64,000 nucleotides of DNA, taken from positions 3,083,001-3,147,000 of the forward strand of contig WPIO01000015.1 in NCBI GenBank assembly GCA_009760855.2. The letters are read 5' to 3'. How positions within the stretch are numbered: the stretch's first letter is position 1; each line of letters starts with the position of its first letter. The translations under genes were made by a program, and so were the position numbers. Under the pieces are notes generated by a model. It was given only the letters and a program-made list of their open reading frames with translations. It was not told the DNA's origin and made no database searches. The stretch comes from Cristatella mucedo (Eukaryota; Bryozoa; Phylactolaemata; Cristatellidae). Of the stretch, positions 49,081 to 61,979 are shown one piece after another.

Positions 49081-50032
49081 TATATGAACAAATAATGCAA
49101 CTGGCCTATAATTACTAAAGCTGAAAGCTATGGCAAAAAATTTATGTGGTTAGCATTACCCTCATTGCTCCAATGGTTTTTCAATTTATTGGAAACCATA
49201 GGCGTTTTAACTGGCTGCTTTTACCCTGTCCCCAATGCACTGTGGCCTTTATTAGGAATGTGAGCCTGAAACATAAGTCAATTTGAAAATGCAGACTAGC
49301 AGACTTAAGATGGTATGCAAATTGGACGTGAGCTCATACAAGTATTGGACAGGATCCCTAGAAATCTCCTTAGTTGTGAGGATCTAATCTCATTTAGAGA
49401 TCACTCTTTTCAGACGATGCATCACCTCATTAGCGAGTGATGAGACCATTGATTGGCTATGTGGCTTACTGAGGACACGGGAAGTGGAGCTACATCACAC
49501 CTTTTTGCAGCTGCTGTGTTTCAGCTTAGCTAGAAGAAGTGAAGGAGCGGAGGTTGGGGCCAAAATTGAACAGCTGAAAATATGGCCATGCATCTTGCCT
49601 CTTGTGGTGGCAAGCAATTAAAAGTTATACTTCATTTTATTATAAAAAAAATCCAAGTCAAGATAGTATAATGACCTTTTAACCTAAGCACCATTGGGCA
49701 TGCATGCCATACCATCAAACAAGCTGTCTAAAGAATTAAGACTCACAGGACAACTAGGATGAAAAAAATTCGGCAAGTTCCAGTGAATTACCATGGGCTG
49801 AATGTCCACCAACCATGTTTTCTTTTGATCAGCAATTGAAACGTGATTAATACAGTGCACTTTTAACTGCCGAGTATGGCAGCCTAATCGTGCTTGCAGC
49901 CGATAGTTAATGCCCAGCGAATGTTGAGCATGGCGAATATTCGTGTGCTCTATCTAAAACTCTTGTAACTCTCTGTAAAGCTCTGCTGCAGGGTGTATTC
50001 ACCAATCCAGCGTTCATTGTAGTAGAGCAGTT

Positions 50033-50879
50033 AGCACTGCACTTCGGACGTGCCTCCTGCAGCTTTCAGTTGCCTGTCCTATGCTGTGACCTGTCCGTGA
50101 CGTCAGACGGCCATCTCCTGCTTGCTGCCTTGGAGCACGGCATGAAGGAATGCAGCCAGAGCGGCAGTGAGCTGAGCAGCTGGAAGCCAGCGAGGCAGAG
50201 CGACGGAAATGACGACGAGGTCGTTGCAGTGCGGTCACAGGTGGACGGACGAGCCTGTAGGCCTGCGCTGCTCGAGGCTCGTCGTGCTTCTCAAATGTAG
50301 ATCTTCTGCTGCTGCTGCCAGGAGCCAGTGGCTCGAGGACAGACGCGTAGCTGTGCTGCCTTCACCTCCCTGCCAGCTGTCTGTGCTCGGTGACCTGCTC
50401 GCTGTGACTGAGAACGGTGGCCTGCTGCAGCTCCGGAGAATGAGCACAGGGAAGCTGCTGCACCGAATGTCATACGAGTACGACACATGCAGTGTTGCTC
50501 TCACTTCTACTTCTGTGGTCATTGCGAGCGACAGGTCTAGTCTGGGGCAACAGCAATGGCATGTGGACATTGGAGAGCTGCAGCCACCGAGGTGAAGGCC
50601 TCGAGGAGACTCGTGCTGTGCAAGGAGAAAGTGTGGGGCATCTGTGCTGCAGGCGGCCTGCTGTACGTGGCCGTGCTAGGGCAAGGAGACGAGAGGAGCC
50701 GGGACTCCGTCTTAGCCTTCAGTTTCACTGGGCGGCTGCTGCAGCGAGTCATCTCGAGCAGTAGCCATGGACTGCTGCCACCTGGATATCTGTCACTGGG
50801 CAGAGAGCCGGGAACGGTGCTAGCGGTGCTGGGCTCGGAAGAAATAACCAAGCTGTGGAGGAGCGTGACCGTGTACCCT
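50033..50879 (+). pseudogene. TRIM-like beta-propeller exon, frame-shifted
   Basis: After an acceptor-like cgtgcctcctgcag (ends 50064) the frame reads PVLCCDLSVTSDGHLLLAAL. It moves at about 50285 to PPCQLSVLGDLLAVTENGGL and TGKLLHRMSYEYDTCSVAL, and at about 50590 to a third frame, RRLVLCKEKVWGICAAGGLL then SVLAFSFTGRLLQRVISSSS. Such short strand-turn-strand units ending in a new 'G.ll.v' are typical of the NHL-like propeller at the C-terminus of TRIM56/TRIM-NHL proteins. The strand and order fit the 41.8-kb part. Three frames in 800 bp argue for decay. Confidence 0.5.
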
Positions 50880-51117
<238 letters not shown>

Positions 51118-51271
51118 GCAGCAGCTGAGAGCATACGATGCTACTGCTCCCCGGCAGCTGCAGCCCCTGGGAACAACAGCTGCTACGACAGCAAATCCTT
51201 TCACTCAGCTTCTTTTGACTGGGTCACATGCTTTAAGCACCTGTCTGCACTCTCTTACCTTGTTAAATCAT

Positions 51272-51277
51272 AATAAA
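51272..51277 (+). terminator. Possible poly(A) signal
   Basis: AATAAA about 150 bp after the CAG run, plausible as the end of the TRIM-like transcript. The motif is common by chance in AT-rich DNA. Confidence 0.25.
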
Positions 51278-51374
51278 TAATTCGTGATTTATCGAGTCGG
51301 GCGACTTGTCTCCCACAAGCACGAGCAGCTGTAGCCAGTTGCAGCAGCTGTGATATTTTGAGGAGCTGCCAGTA

Positions 51375-52500
51375 AACAAGTTGGATTCCGAAAAGCAGGT
51401 GGTACGATGCTTGGCCTGGTGTGTGAGTAGATCTGATAGGTAGGCTTGAGCCAAAGAATGAAGGGACCTAAAAGAAACAGCGACAGAACCTTGAAGTCAA
51501 TCCGTTGCTTGACTGATAGCCAGTGCAAGTTGGCTAGAAGCGGTGTGATGTGGTAACTTCGAGGCTTACGACAGACAAGCCTAGCTGCAGAGTTTTGCAC
51601 CTGCTGTAATCGCCTGATTGCACAGTAAACAGTGAGTTGCAGAAGTCACGACGGGATGTCACAAATGCATGGACCAACTTAGACGGGGTAGCCTTATCTA
51701 AACAAGCTCGAATTTTAGCAATGTTATGTAGCTGAAAGTAGGCAGATTTGACTGTGGAGCTGATGTGGTCGTCTAACGAGAGGTCACTTTGGAACATGAC
51801 ACCTAGATTTCGAGCTGATTCAACTGGAGAGATGCTGGCAGAGCCAATTTTGAGCGTAAGCCGTTCCAATTTGTGAATCACACTGGGTTTGCCCATAACT
51901 AGTAAGTTAGTTTTATCATCGTTTAGATTTAGAAAATTTGCTGCCATCCATGTGCAGATGTCATCAATACATGCAGCAAGTGAGTTGAGAGAATTCGAGG
52001 TGCTCGAAGGCTGGGAGGGATCAAAGCAAAGGTACAACTGAGTGTCATCCGCATAGAAGTGCAAGCCTAGATTGTGCTTGGCAATCACACCGGCAAGAGG
52101 GACAGTATACAACGTGAAAAGAACCTGACCTAGCACAGAGCCCTGAGGTACTCCGAATTTCAGAGGTACTTCAGATGATCTTTGTCCATTCACATCAGTA
52201 CTTTGGAGTCTCCCACTGAGATAGAATCTGAACCACTGCCGAGCAGTGCCAGTGATGCCCAGGCGAGATGAGAGGCGCTCTAGAAGAACTTTGTGATCGA
52301 TGGTATCTAAAGCTGCCGAAAGATCGAGCAAAACAAGCAGATACACTCTACCCACGTCTGCATTCCTAAGTAGGTCGTTGTATACCCTAAGCAATGCTGA
52401 TTCTGTGGAGTGATTAGCTCTAAAGCCAGACTGGAACTTACAAGCTAGGTTAGAAATTTCAATAAATGAGTTCAGCTGGTCTGCCACGACCTGTTCCTGT
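51375..52500 (-). mobile_element. LINE-A copy with a mostly open reverse transcriptase
   Basis: On the minus strand a 317-codon frame (51534-52487) reads [40 protein letters not shown] (the family FDTIDH is ALDTIDH here), [29 protein letters not shown] and [12 protein letters not shown], then shifts near 51640. The 3' untranslated part is missing. Confidence 0.92.
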
Positions 52501-55100
52501 GTCTTTGATTTCAGAAAAGCAACAGGCTCAGATTCTAATAACTACAGCAAAAGTCCTATTGCACAATGCAGCGGTAATGAAACTGTCACCAACTGAACTT
52601 GACTTGTCGCAAATGCAGTGGCCAGTTTGAACGCTTTTTAAAGCGGACCCGAATTTCGCCGTGGGTATTGTATTCTGTTGCTTTTACTCCGAGTCCTAGA
52701 CCGTCTAGCAATAGTCGATGATAAGAAAGAACACTCCGGATTTTCACCGTGTTACCACAGAAAGCCGGAAAGTAGAATGCACACAATATAATCGCTTTAA
52801 ATTGCACTGCTCTTCTGATCGAAATGACTTACAGAGATAAAGATACAGTAAATTTGAACCCAGAAAACTGCGACAAACCTTCGAAAACAAACGGGGCTGC
52901 CCATCTGGGGTTAGCCCATTTGTAAGATTTTCTGCAGAGCTCTTAAGGCAACCACTTTTCAGATTTACCGACTATAAAAGTACTTACTAGTGACCCAAAT
53001 TCAACAGGTTTCCCATTCTAAGCATCGAGCTAGCTGCATCCTATCTTGGAGTTATGGCAGCAACTTTGCTGAAAGATTTCAGCCATCATGACCAGCTAGC
53101 TACAGGGAAGCATGCAATCTCGGTCAGAGTGGCACAAAAGCCTTGATGTGGTTTTTGCATTGTTGTGGCTAATAGAAAACGTGGAGAACCTTAGCCGTTC
53201 GGCCTCTAGTCTTGCTTCACCGGCCCAAAGTCATTGTTCATCCGGTTCTACGGTAACTAATTAAATGAAGCTGTTGAATCAGCTAATCTTTTTTCTGAGC
53301 CCCATACGAGTAGTGGGATCAATTGAGGGAAAGTCTTTACGTGGTATTTATCATGATTTTTGTGTCAATCCTACAGCAAAGGTTTCGTTTAGGGTAAAGA
53401 GCAAAGTACGAGACAGTACTGCAAATAACTCGAGCCGGTACTTCCAACATTGTTATCAAGCTAGCAGCTGCTACCAACTAAGTGGAAATTATCAGTTGCC
53501 GAAAATGACCTTGCCCATTGTGGTTACAGGTGTCCACAAATGAAAAAAATTTGGCACAAGCAGAGCAAGACCGTCATGGTGACTCCAAGAAACAGAACAC
53601 GTGCTGCCAGTTAAGTTTAATTGATCTCATAGAATTTGACTACACCAGGTCGCCTATGACCAGGCAGCTTTTACTAATAGCAGCAGCTAGTTGTCCCGAA
53701 ACGGTACACACAACTAGATCTCTGGAAAAGTAGGCAGAGCATCAGTGCAGCATAAAACCTCGAACTACTACTCAAACATTGCTGCTCATTTTCAGGTGGA
53801 GCTGCTGGTTTGGTAGACGGTCACCAAGATGACTAGGAATGTCTTCCTAGTCGACCCGGTTTACGGCCGCAAGTTTACGCTCGGCTTTCCTTTAGCCAGC
53901 GACGAAGCATACCTTCTACTGCGTTGCTGCCACTCCCTACGACTCCCATCAGACGCCGACCATCATCGATTCTAATGGCATTCACGGCGTTGCTGCAACA
54001 CGCAGCCAGGTATAGCACACGTCTAAATGGCTGAATGCAGACGCCTGCTACCTTGTTCTGTGGCTTGTAGAGCCTGTCGCCACGGTGACTCTAGCCGTCC
54101 ACACCGCATACTTGCTATCTTTGCCGGCGCCGAGGTCCTCAGCCTCTGTCGCTGGCTGTGACCACTATATGAGCCTTTAATGCGATGCTGCATGTGTCCT
54201 ATTCCAGCTTGCCTCGGTACAGCTCTCGGTACCGCAGCACAGCTTCACGACCACCAACTGCGGACCACACGCCCAGACGTCCGTATCATGTCTTATTTAC
54301 AACGGAAGCAGTACGTCGAGCTCACCGATTGCGGCAGCATGTATACTGCCCACTTCCAGCTGATGGTCAATTGCTTGCGCCGAGAATACTCACAGAGCCG
54401 GTCGTGGAAGGACCTATAGGACTCAGCATGGAAGGAACTATACGACTCAGCGCTCGCGATCGGGTTTCTAGTCGGTCGACCGATCGAGGCACGAGGTACG
54501 GTCTGACAGCTCCATTCTCCGAAACACAATTCTATGAATTTTGGCACCGAGTTTGGCCGGGCGTTTCGAAATCGCTGGGACAGCTGACGTTTGTGCATAC
54601 AGGTCGGTCCATAATCGTGATAACACTCATAGAAGCCTTACACCGTCGTGAACATGGAAACGGCGAAATATCATCTCAGAAATTCAGGATATCCAAAAGA
54701 ACGCGATCCAAAAGCAACACTCCTCTCGGGCAGTGGGGTACTAGATAAGGCTGCGCAGCCAGTACAAGACTACGAGCTCGACTACCAGCATATGTCAGGC
54801 TCGGGCGAAAGAGAGGGAGAAATGTGACGTCACATGAATCTAAATCGCTTACATTTGTTGCCAGTTTATAAAGGAAAAACACTGATAGGAGTATTTTAAT
54901 TATTTTAAATAATGTTTGAGAGATTATTAAAAGGATATGTGCAAGCATAAGTGTTGTCATCAAACAACTCTACACTGATCATGCTCAGCTTCCCGAACTG
55001 AGCGCCTCAGTGCTCGGTGACGGTCGCGGTGGGTACGTTGTTTAGGTGTGCTGGGCGGCTCGTAGCCGCGTAAAGACAAGCCGAAGCCTCGCTGCGAAAA
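52500..55100. other. Stretch between LINE-A and the 55.1-kb gene
   Basis: I recognise no repeat except a 24-bp tandem duplication (54405-54453). An ATG at 53839 opens MTRNVFLVDPVYGRKFTLGF and continues 48 codons, and coding-like text in shifted frames follows to 54180. I cannot identify it. Confidence 0.35.
54405..54453. repeat. 24-bp tandem duplication
   Basis: tggaaggacctataggactc and tggaaggaactatacgactc lie head to tail, each followed by agc. Confidence 0.85.
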
Positions 55101-55115
55101 AGTTTCTAGCTTGGC

Positions 55116-55175
55116 ATGGATAAGGACAGCGTGTCGCAGGACAGAGCCTGTCGAGAAAGTGACAGCGATTCTGAT
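55116..55175 (+). CDS. New gene, exon 1: acidic Ser/Asp-rich N-terminus
   Basis: The ATG at 55116 opens MDKDSVSQDRACRESDSDSD, exactly 20 codons, ending at a strong donor (GAT|GTAAGC) in phase 0. The start has a purine at -3 (ggcATGG). Low-complexity acid and serine at the N-terminus are common in cytosolic or membrane proteins with a regulated tail. The product is not recognised. The join to 55326 is in phase. Confidence 0.6.
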
Positions 55176-55325
55176 GTAAGCCCTGTACTGTTTCGATCTT
55201 GTATGCTAGCTGCACGAGCAGGCTGCCGTTTCGGCAATCTGCCGCTTGATCCTGAGCGGATGGCAAATGTGATACTGGACTAAATGCGAGCATGCGGCAG
55301 ATTCATGGTATGTCATTTATTGCAG

Positions 55326-55449
55326 CCGTTGGAGAACGATGTCGAGTTCGTCGAGCTGGACGCTTCGTCGCTGAGTACTGCATCGTCCTCGCCGCGTGCT
55401 AATATCGTCGGTCAGTTGATCGGTACTGACAATAATGGGGCCAGAAGAG
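55326..55449 (+). CDS. New gene, exon 2
   Basis: The acceptor is TTTATTGCAG and the donor GTACGT. 41 codons plus one base read PLENDVEFVELDASSLSTAS, then SSPRANIVGQLIGTDNNGAR and R. The acidic EFVEL segment fits the general LC3-interacting pattern (aromatic-x-x-Leu after acids). That is a suggestion only, because the motif is short. With exon 1 it gives an uninterrupted 61-residue N-terminus. Confidence 0.62.
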
Positions 55450-56029
55450 GTACGTATACCTCCTGGAAAAGCCCGACTTCCGTCGTGGTCTATGTCTCGA
55501 GGAGCTACAGGACTCGATAGAGAAGATATGAGCTGCACCTGAGCTCAAGAAGCAGAAGCTTGTAGTTTCTACGTTATTAATCTTGTCGGTAACAAAACCC
55601 GCTTAACCGTGAATATCCTAACTTCTTTTGGTGGGCCGGTTTTTACTTGTCATCAGTGACTCGCCATTTTCACCGCGAGCTGATGTTACATCTTTTTTTC
55701 TGACGTGGAGTGCCGAGGTCGGCTTCATTTGACAATGTCGTGGCGTTGTTTTAGATGTTTTGGCTGAATTTTTGCGTAAGATGTCAACAATTACCGGTCA
55801 TCCAGTGAGTCTATGAAGTATGGGATGGCTATAGGTAGCTCTACCTTTGGTCATTCTCTGTCTCCCAGCATCTCCGACTCTCTCAACTGCAGCTTCCTTT
55901 GCTGAATTATGCACTAGATGTCAGCCAGCTCTCAAACTGAACGACGACAGGACTACCTAGTAGTTAGGGGCTAAATACTGTCACTCATTGGAAATTTGCA
56001 CCCTGAAAAAATCTTGTATACACATAGTG

Positions 56030-56160
56030 GCCCCAGGTCTTATCATCTGGGTAAGCTGCTTGCACATCGCGACTGACTCTGGGCATGGGCTCGAGTCCTT
56101 TAGCAGGCATTTTTTCTTTTATCGCCCACCGCAGGTGGTGGTGGTGGGGAATAGCTGTTG
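56030..56160 (+). mobile_element. SINE-1 relic
   Basis: gcatgggctcgagtccttta (B-box-like), then ttttatcgcccaccgcaggt, as in the 35.7-kb copies read in reverse. Confidence 0.5.
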
Positions 56161-56654
56161 CAGCTCTTCTGCGTCGATATGAATGTTGGATAAATGTTCG
56201 TGTTGGATTAGCCGACTTTTAGGTTTTTATATTGGCAAAAGTGTTGTGCATATACGGGTATGGTAAGTATATTTTCCAAATTCAGTGCAAGCTACTGTTT
56301 GACATCTTTTATGAATAGGGTGAGATCAGCCAACATAATAGTGAGCAGACCGTATATTTCCACTAGCGGTGTGGGAGGCTGGTGTCGGCCTATGCACCGA
56401 GTTGAAAATTAGTGCAGTAAGATTGTCAGCTGCATTCTCTGTGGCTAATTTGAGCCTCAAGTGATATGTGATAAAAAGAAAGGCTCCAGCTTTGATTATA
56501 GTACATAAAGTCAAATCTCAGCATTCTGCATATCGCTGGACGTTACAGTTTTGCTTGGCCAGTTAATTAGCAGATTCACATTAGGAAGAACTTGTTATGC
56601 CACACCTTTTAACTATTGTGCCTATCAGACACACCGCTAAGTTAAAGGTGAAAG

Positions 56655-56800
56655 TCAGCTAATCAAACGGCCTCATTTTGTGTAGCATCCAAAGAGCCTT
56701 GACGGCTGTCTCCACCGCTTGCAGTGGGCACAGTGGGCAACGAAGGGTTGCCTCTGTTGCAGGACTCGAACACGAGGTCTGCAGGAGGTGAATCGGAAGA
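56655..56800 (-). mobile_element. SINE-1 copy
   Basis: In plus orientation it reads aatcaaacggcctcattttg, ccaaagagccttgacggctg and ccaccgcttgcagtgggc, then gcaggactcgaacacgaggt (B box in reverse). Confidence 0.7.
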
Positions 56801-57059
56801 CCCCAGGTGCTGCGAATGGACTGTCTGGGAGGTCCGCATATTAAAGTCGTCAGTCGTCTGCCTCTTTTTCGGAACACTGATGCATTCCAGTGACCTCGAG
56901 GCTGACCTTTTCCCAGTCCTCTGCTTTCTGGCCTTCGAGCCATAGTTTTAGCTATGGGTCTGCAAGGAATTGCAACATTTCTGAACCGACAGCCATATTG
57001 GATGGTTCTGTGAAGGTTTTAGGTGGCTTGCACACCATTCATCCAGCATCGGTGGTGAG

Positions 57060-57062
<3 letters not shown>

Positions 57063-57120
<58 letters not shown>

Positions 57121-57190
57121 CTGTATGTATGCATACCTTATGTACTGTACATATGCATATGCACATGTACATATGTACATATGCATACAC
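57063..57190. repeat. (GT)n and (TATG)n compound microsatellite
   Basis: A GT run (57063-57100), then atgtgtatgtgtatgtgtat and alternating purine-pyrimidine gcatatgcacatgtacatat. Confidence 0.95.
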
Positions 57191-57199
57191 ACATACGCA

Positions 57200-58239
57200 C
57201 AGGAAAGTGGAAGTATCGGCAGCCCCTGGTTTAGATAAGTGTAGTAGGTATTCGACAATGAACCAGTAGACAGAAGCATAAAGAACGAAGGTACCTAATT
57301 AAAACAGTGCCTTTCATGATTGTACTTTCACAAGCCAGTGTAGTTTTCAGGCAAATAGAAAATAACGAGAGCGAGTCTTTGACCCTTGAAATTTATTTAA
57401 AAATTACAGGTTTCCCTATAATACAGCACCTTCCGTGTTACCCGTTTTGAATTTGCTTAGGCGCGTAGTAGGAAAAGTATGACGATAACACCCCGGCAAT
57501 GCTCATTTCGTAACCTCATGACATGGCCAATTGCCTCAGATCATCTAATTGACTGCCTTTATGAATGGCCAATGTAGGCTTTGCACCAAATGGGACTTAG
57601 CACTGTTGCAATCGCTATACAATCGCAAAGTGGTGAGAGGGAGACAACCTGAAGAAGAAGGGGTAGCAGTCCGGGGCTGCATCTGCAGTAGATACCTGGC
57701 ATTGTGATGCATGACTATTATTTAGGACTACTTCGGAACGTTACAGTACCAGTCCAATGAGCCTTCGCTGAGATAATTTTCCTTTTCAGCAGGGTCAAAG
57801 GGCCAAAGGCACATTGCCGAGGGTATTCAGTATTTATTCCCGTAACACCAATGAATTTGATTTAGGGCCATTATGCCAACAGTGTGGCTTAGGCAATATT
57901 CAGACCTGAATTCCATCGAGTGTCTCTGGAGTGAAATTAATACAAGGCTCAGAGCTCCTTGTAGGGTGTATAAAGACTCTTTTTCCAGCTACATAAAGAG
58001 TTTTTGAGAACGATAATGCCAGATGTTGGCATGCGCCAAGTTTGTTCAATGCTCGAACAGCTCTGACAGGTGATTGCTTATCGTGACGGCATGAATTTAT
58101 TTAGGTACTACTAATTAATCTATTTGGAATGAAACTTTTTTGGGTTATGATTACAGCAACTTGTAATAACGTTCTGTTTATGACAATAGAGATCTTGTGG
58201 ATCTGGTTTCCATTTTAGGTGGCCATTTTTATACGACCT
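57200..58239. other. Intergenic or intronic stretch
   Basis: I see no gene or repeat that I can support. Confidence 0.4.
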
Positions 58240-58445
58240 TGTTTGCATCTCTCTCTGTAACTTTTAAGCCGTTTACATCGCATTCGGCACATACGTTAGC
58301 CAGCAGACTTTTATCTCGAGCAACAAAGAGAAAATGAATAAATAGCACATCGGATGCAGCAGAAGGTCATTCGAGGAAATGAGTAGCATGGTCGAAGCAG
58401 AATGGGACTGCTGGAAAGGATGGATCATAGTTAGCAGTAGGAGAG
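58240..58445 (-). mobile_element. LINE-B 3' end relic
   Basis: tctgtaacttttaagccgtt, then cattcggcacatacgttagc and cagcagacttttatctcgag, a diverged reverse complement of the LINE-B end. Confidence 0.7.
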
Positions 58446-58904
58446 ACACGGTATGGTGTGGGGGGGGGTCTGGATCGATAGAGACTCCAAACCAGTGAGT
58501 CGCCTGCCATTATTCTCCTACTGCGTTGCACTTGGGCACTTTAGGACGCAAAGGGAAGCCGCGCAGGCTATTCTCACTACTCGTTTTGTTTGGCCCGCTC
58601 ACTGATAATAACCTTCTAGGGGTACTTAGCAAGCCCGGGGCAAATTGCATCAGTTGGCTGCTGCCCTGGGCAAATGCTGCAAACCTGCCAGTGAAGTCAG
58701 TTCGCCCCCTTACCCACCCACCCTAGTGCTTCGACATGCCGTCATCACTCCAGTGTGAGGGGTAGGCTGTCACACCTAAGATTCGTTTCTCACGGCTGCC
58801 CTCTTCCTTCCTACCTACCTACCACCTCCGAGTTGGCAGACGTGCTGACGCGATCAAGCAGACAAACTTGCAGTTGGCTTAGTGGGCTTATTACCAGGCA
58901 TTTT

Positions 58905-59075
58905 GCCCTGCTTCTTAGCCGAGGGTGCTCGCTCTTCATGACCTTCATGCTGTCATGGTTTCGAGTCCTGCAGCAGTCCATCCTTTATTGGCCACTGCAA
59001 GCCGTGGTGACAGCCTGAGAGGCTCTTCCATGTTCCGCTGTTTAAACGAGGCTGTCGAATCAGCTAATCTGTCAT
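58905..59075 (+). mobile_element. SINE-1 copy
   Basis: ggtttcgagtcctgcagcag (B box), tttattggccactgcaagcc and a final aacgaggctgtcgaatcagc, matching the SINE-1 tail agaggctgtttaatcagc. Confidence 0.75.
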
Positions 59076-59389
59076 TTTTACTTTTTCAACGAGCCGGGCA
59101 ATTAGAGAGTGCAGAGCCACAAAGGCCATACACTGCCGGAAGCACTTTGTGCCCAAGCACTCGGAACATCCGGTGTTTGGGGGCGTGGCAGCTCTCTGCC
59201 GATCGAGCTCTGCTGTCCAGCTGCATCCGACCGCAGCAGAGGGGTTAAGAGCTTTGGCCTATACAGTTTCCACTTGCGTGCTCGAATCGAACTCCGGCGC
59301 ATCTCTGCCCTAGTGCACGTGCACATTTTTGATTACTCTTGGATGCCAAGCTGCAACGATTGTGCCTGCAGTGGTCGGCTACGGGAGAC

Positions 59390-60470
59390 AGTCATTCGGC
59401 TTTCATTTGTATGCAGACGACACACAGCTGAAATGTGCTTTGATCTCTCCCTGCGTTGCAGCGCTTCAAACTTTTCTCTTTCTCTTTAAGCATGTACTGC
59501 CGCCATTCGCACGTTAATGGAGCAAGCTTTCTCAAATTTCCAGTTATGGGGAATCTACCGAGAATCTTAACATTGTATAAGCCTAAGCCTCAAAATGACT
59601 CGGCCAGCATATCTTCTGTAGTGTTTGCATCCAATCAGGTGGTCCTGTTCTAAAGTGACTTTTCACTTGATGAGCGCATCTGTTCCATAGTCAAGTCTGC
59701 CAGTTTTGTTCAGCTGTGCCCTATTACAAAATTTGAGCCTGCTTAAACTAGGATACCAAAGCCAAGGCGGTCCATTTATTCGTGATATCCCATCGGGAGC
59801 TCGGTAACTTGCTACTTGCAGATCTTCCTGCCTACGAAATAGTGTTACAGTTGGTGAAAAACTCAGCAGCTAGGCTTGTCTGACGTGAAGGCTGTAATTT
59901 CCTCATTACGCTACATTTAATCGATCTGCACTGGCTCCCCATCTAGCAATGTTTCGCCTTCAAGGTTCTGTCAATCACCTGTATCTTCCTTCATTCTCTA
60001 GCTCCAGGCTACCTATCTGAACTACTTCCCAGTCAGGCTTGGCATGCACCAGCCACTCGTCAGACTCAAGTCGTTTAGCTGTGCCTCTAACCAACCTAAA
60101 ATCCCGTGGAGTTCACACCTTCAGTTTTTATGTTCCCAGAGCCATGAACTCACACCCGACCGACATTACTACATTCCCTGACTTGACTACATTTAAAAAG
60201 GAACTAAAACGCACCTGTTAATAATGATACACTTGATAAAGCACCCTCAGATAACTCAATCTCTTTACAGGCGCTTTACATTTGCAGCAAAGGAATTCCT
60301 TGCAGCATTGCTCCGTCCATGTGAATTTCTCTGCGTGTGCTTGTGAGTTCTAATCCTTTTTAATTGCCATCCAACTGAAAAGCTTTGTTACCAGCAGATG
60401 TAAAGTACCTAGAAAGAGATTTAGTTCTCACAGGGCCCCAGATAATTGCTCGAGTTGAATAAGGTTTAAG
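59390..60470 (+). mobile_element. Degraded LINE (third family) with a tail-to-tail LINE-A scrap
   Basis: It reads FGFHLYADDTQLKCALIS, the YADD motif, then SASISSVVFASN, and decayed equivalents of the LINE-A C-terminal region (cgatctgcactggctcccca, actacttcccagtcaggctt) to about 60220. At 60225-60300 a reverse LINE-A tail (cacttgataaagcaccctca) interrupts it. Confidence 0.75.
59565..59695. repeat. 120-bp duplication, copy 1 (within LINE)
   Basis: From attgtataagcctaagcctc to ctgttccatagtc. The second copy is at 63062-63185 with about six differences by eye. Confidence 0.9.
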
Positions 60471-60499
60471 TCTGTAAGCTCACAGAATCAGTCTCTGCT

Positions 60500-61054
60500 T
60501 CGGTTTTTACCTTCGGGTAGAGGTTGTCAGCATATCAGTGAGTGCCCAAACTCTGCATCTCTTCCATGATGGGAGATCTTCCATGCTGAGCCTGGCCACC
60601 TCACTCCCCCCTCAGCCTGCGTGGAGTGCTGGTTAGCTTGGCAAGCTTGGTTGGAATGGCCTGCCGATCGAGTTCGGGCCGGCCCCGGAAGAGCAAGCTT
60701 GAAAAGTAGCTGCTCCTTGCTCCTTGCCCGCATGGCTCGCATGCTGCTGCTGCTGCTGCTGCTGGACATTCTGCTCCGGTTCCGGCTGCCTGCCGTACAG
60801 GCGTCGCAGCCGGTTGCCACGCCCTGATAGCAGTGGCTCACCATGCAGAGCACTGCTTGTGCTGTCGGTACGACTGCCTTTTTGTGCACTTTGACAGACC
60901 AGGCAGCATTGGCAGCACTTCATGCTGCTACAGAGCTGCCTGTAAGAGTTGAGCGCTAACGTTCGGAGCTCGACGACGTTGTGCCTGCCGTGTTCGATCG
61001 AATCGACCGACTCGTCGAGTGGCCCCGACAGGGCATGCCCCGACTCATTAGGAA
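60500..61054. other. Coding-like GC-rich segment, unassigned
   Basis: It contains a CTG run (60739-60762). The plus strand at about 60961-61071 reads RSELDDVVPAVFDRIDRLVE and WPRQGMPRLIRNHIVM to a TAA; the minus strand has an open frame of 150 codons with a Gln run (60633-61085). I cannot tell which strand codes, if either. Confidence 0.3.
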
Positions 61055-61160
61055 TCATATTGTCATGTAATGTCATGTATCTCAATCTGTAGCTTCACAA
61101 AAGCCACGCAGAGTACGTGAATGTTATGAAGGAGAGTTTTGTGTAGCCCTTGTGCTCGAG
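61055..61160 (-). mobile_element. LINE-B terminal fragment
   Basis: catgtaatgtcatgtatctc, then ctgtagcttcacaaaagcca and ggagagttttgtgtag, the LINE-B end in reverse. It abuts the coding-like segment. Confidence 0.75.
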
Positions 61161-61723
61161 GAGTATGTAATATGTACCGATGACCTTCTTCCGGTTGCCG
61201 AATTCAACAGCCGTGAACTGATCTGAGCTTCGCTCGGAAGGGAAATTGTAGCCTTCGAGGCAGTAGAACTTCTCTGTGATATCTGTTTCTGACCAACCCT
61301 AGTGGACTGCCAGTATCACTGGATGGGCTCATGGTAGATGCTTCCACTTATTGTATTTCCGCTTATTAGGACATATTTATTATCCACTTATTATCATACT
61401 TGTTATCCACTTATTAGGACACGAGGATGAAGCTCGTGGTGGCTACTGCTGTTGTCGCTCCGTGACTGCTGCAGCATGCTCTCCGCCGAGTTCCAGACTA
61501 CTGAGACAATCAATGGAAGTTGGTCTTTTTGTGGGGAAAATGTTGCCACCAGGTGGCGCCAACGTTTCGACTGGACCAGGGTGTAACTTCCGCCCCATTT
61601 CCTTGGTTCCGCGTCTGACTGAGGACTTCACTGAGGGAGATGAGTCCTGCGGGACGAATGTAAGCTAGATTTCAAGCCAGCCAATCAACACCAGTTGGCT
61701 AAAAGTTCCTCTCGAGACATGGG

Positions 61724-61733
61724 TGTGAGTGTG

Positions 61734-61789
<56 letters not shown>

Positions 61790-61790
61790 T
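61724..61790. repeat. (GT)n(GTGC)n microsatellite
   Basis: gtgtgtgtgtgtgtgtgtgc, then about nine GTGC units. Confidence 0.95.
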
Positions 61791-61979
61791 GGGGGGGGCT
61801 TAGCTTCTGCCACTGAGAGGAAAGGGGGAGGTTGCAGGTAAAGGAGCCCGTCGAGAAGGTTCTTGCCCATAATCCTTGACCAGCCAGCTCTTCACCCGAT
61901 CGAGCATACAGGTGGCAAGAGCTGGCTAGCTCTTGCAGCTCTGCTCGTGCCCTAACCTTACGATCGGACAGTCACCGAA

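Noticed and set aside
54185-54748. Plus-strand open frame of 187 codons
   Set aside because: Arg/Ser-rich, no domain, runs through a 24-bp duplication; another frame is equally open.
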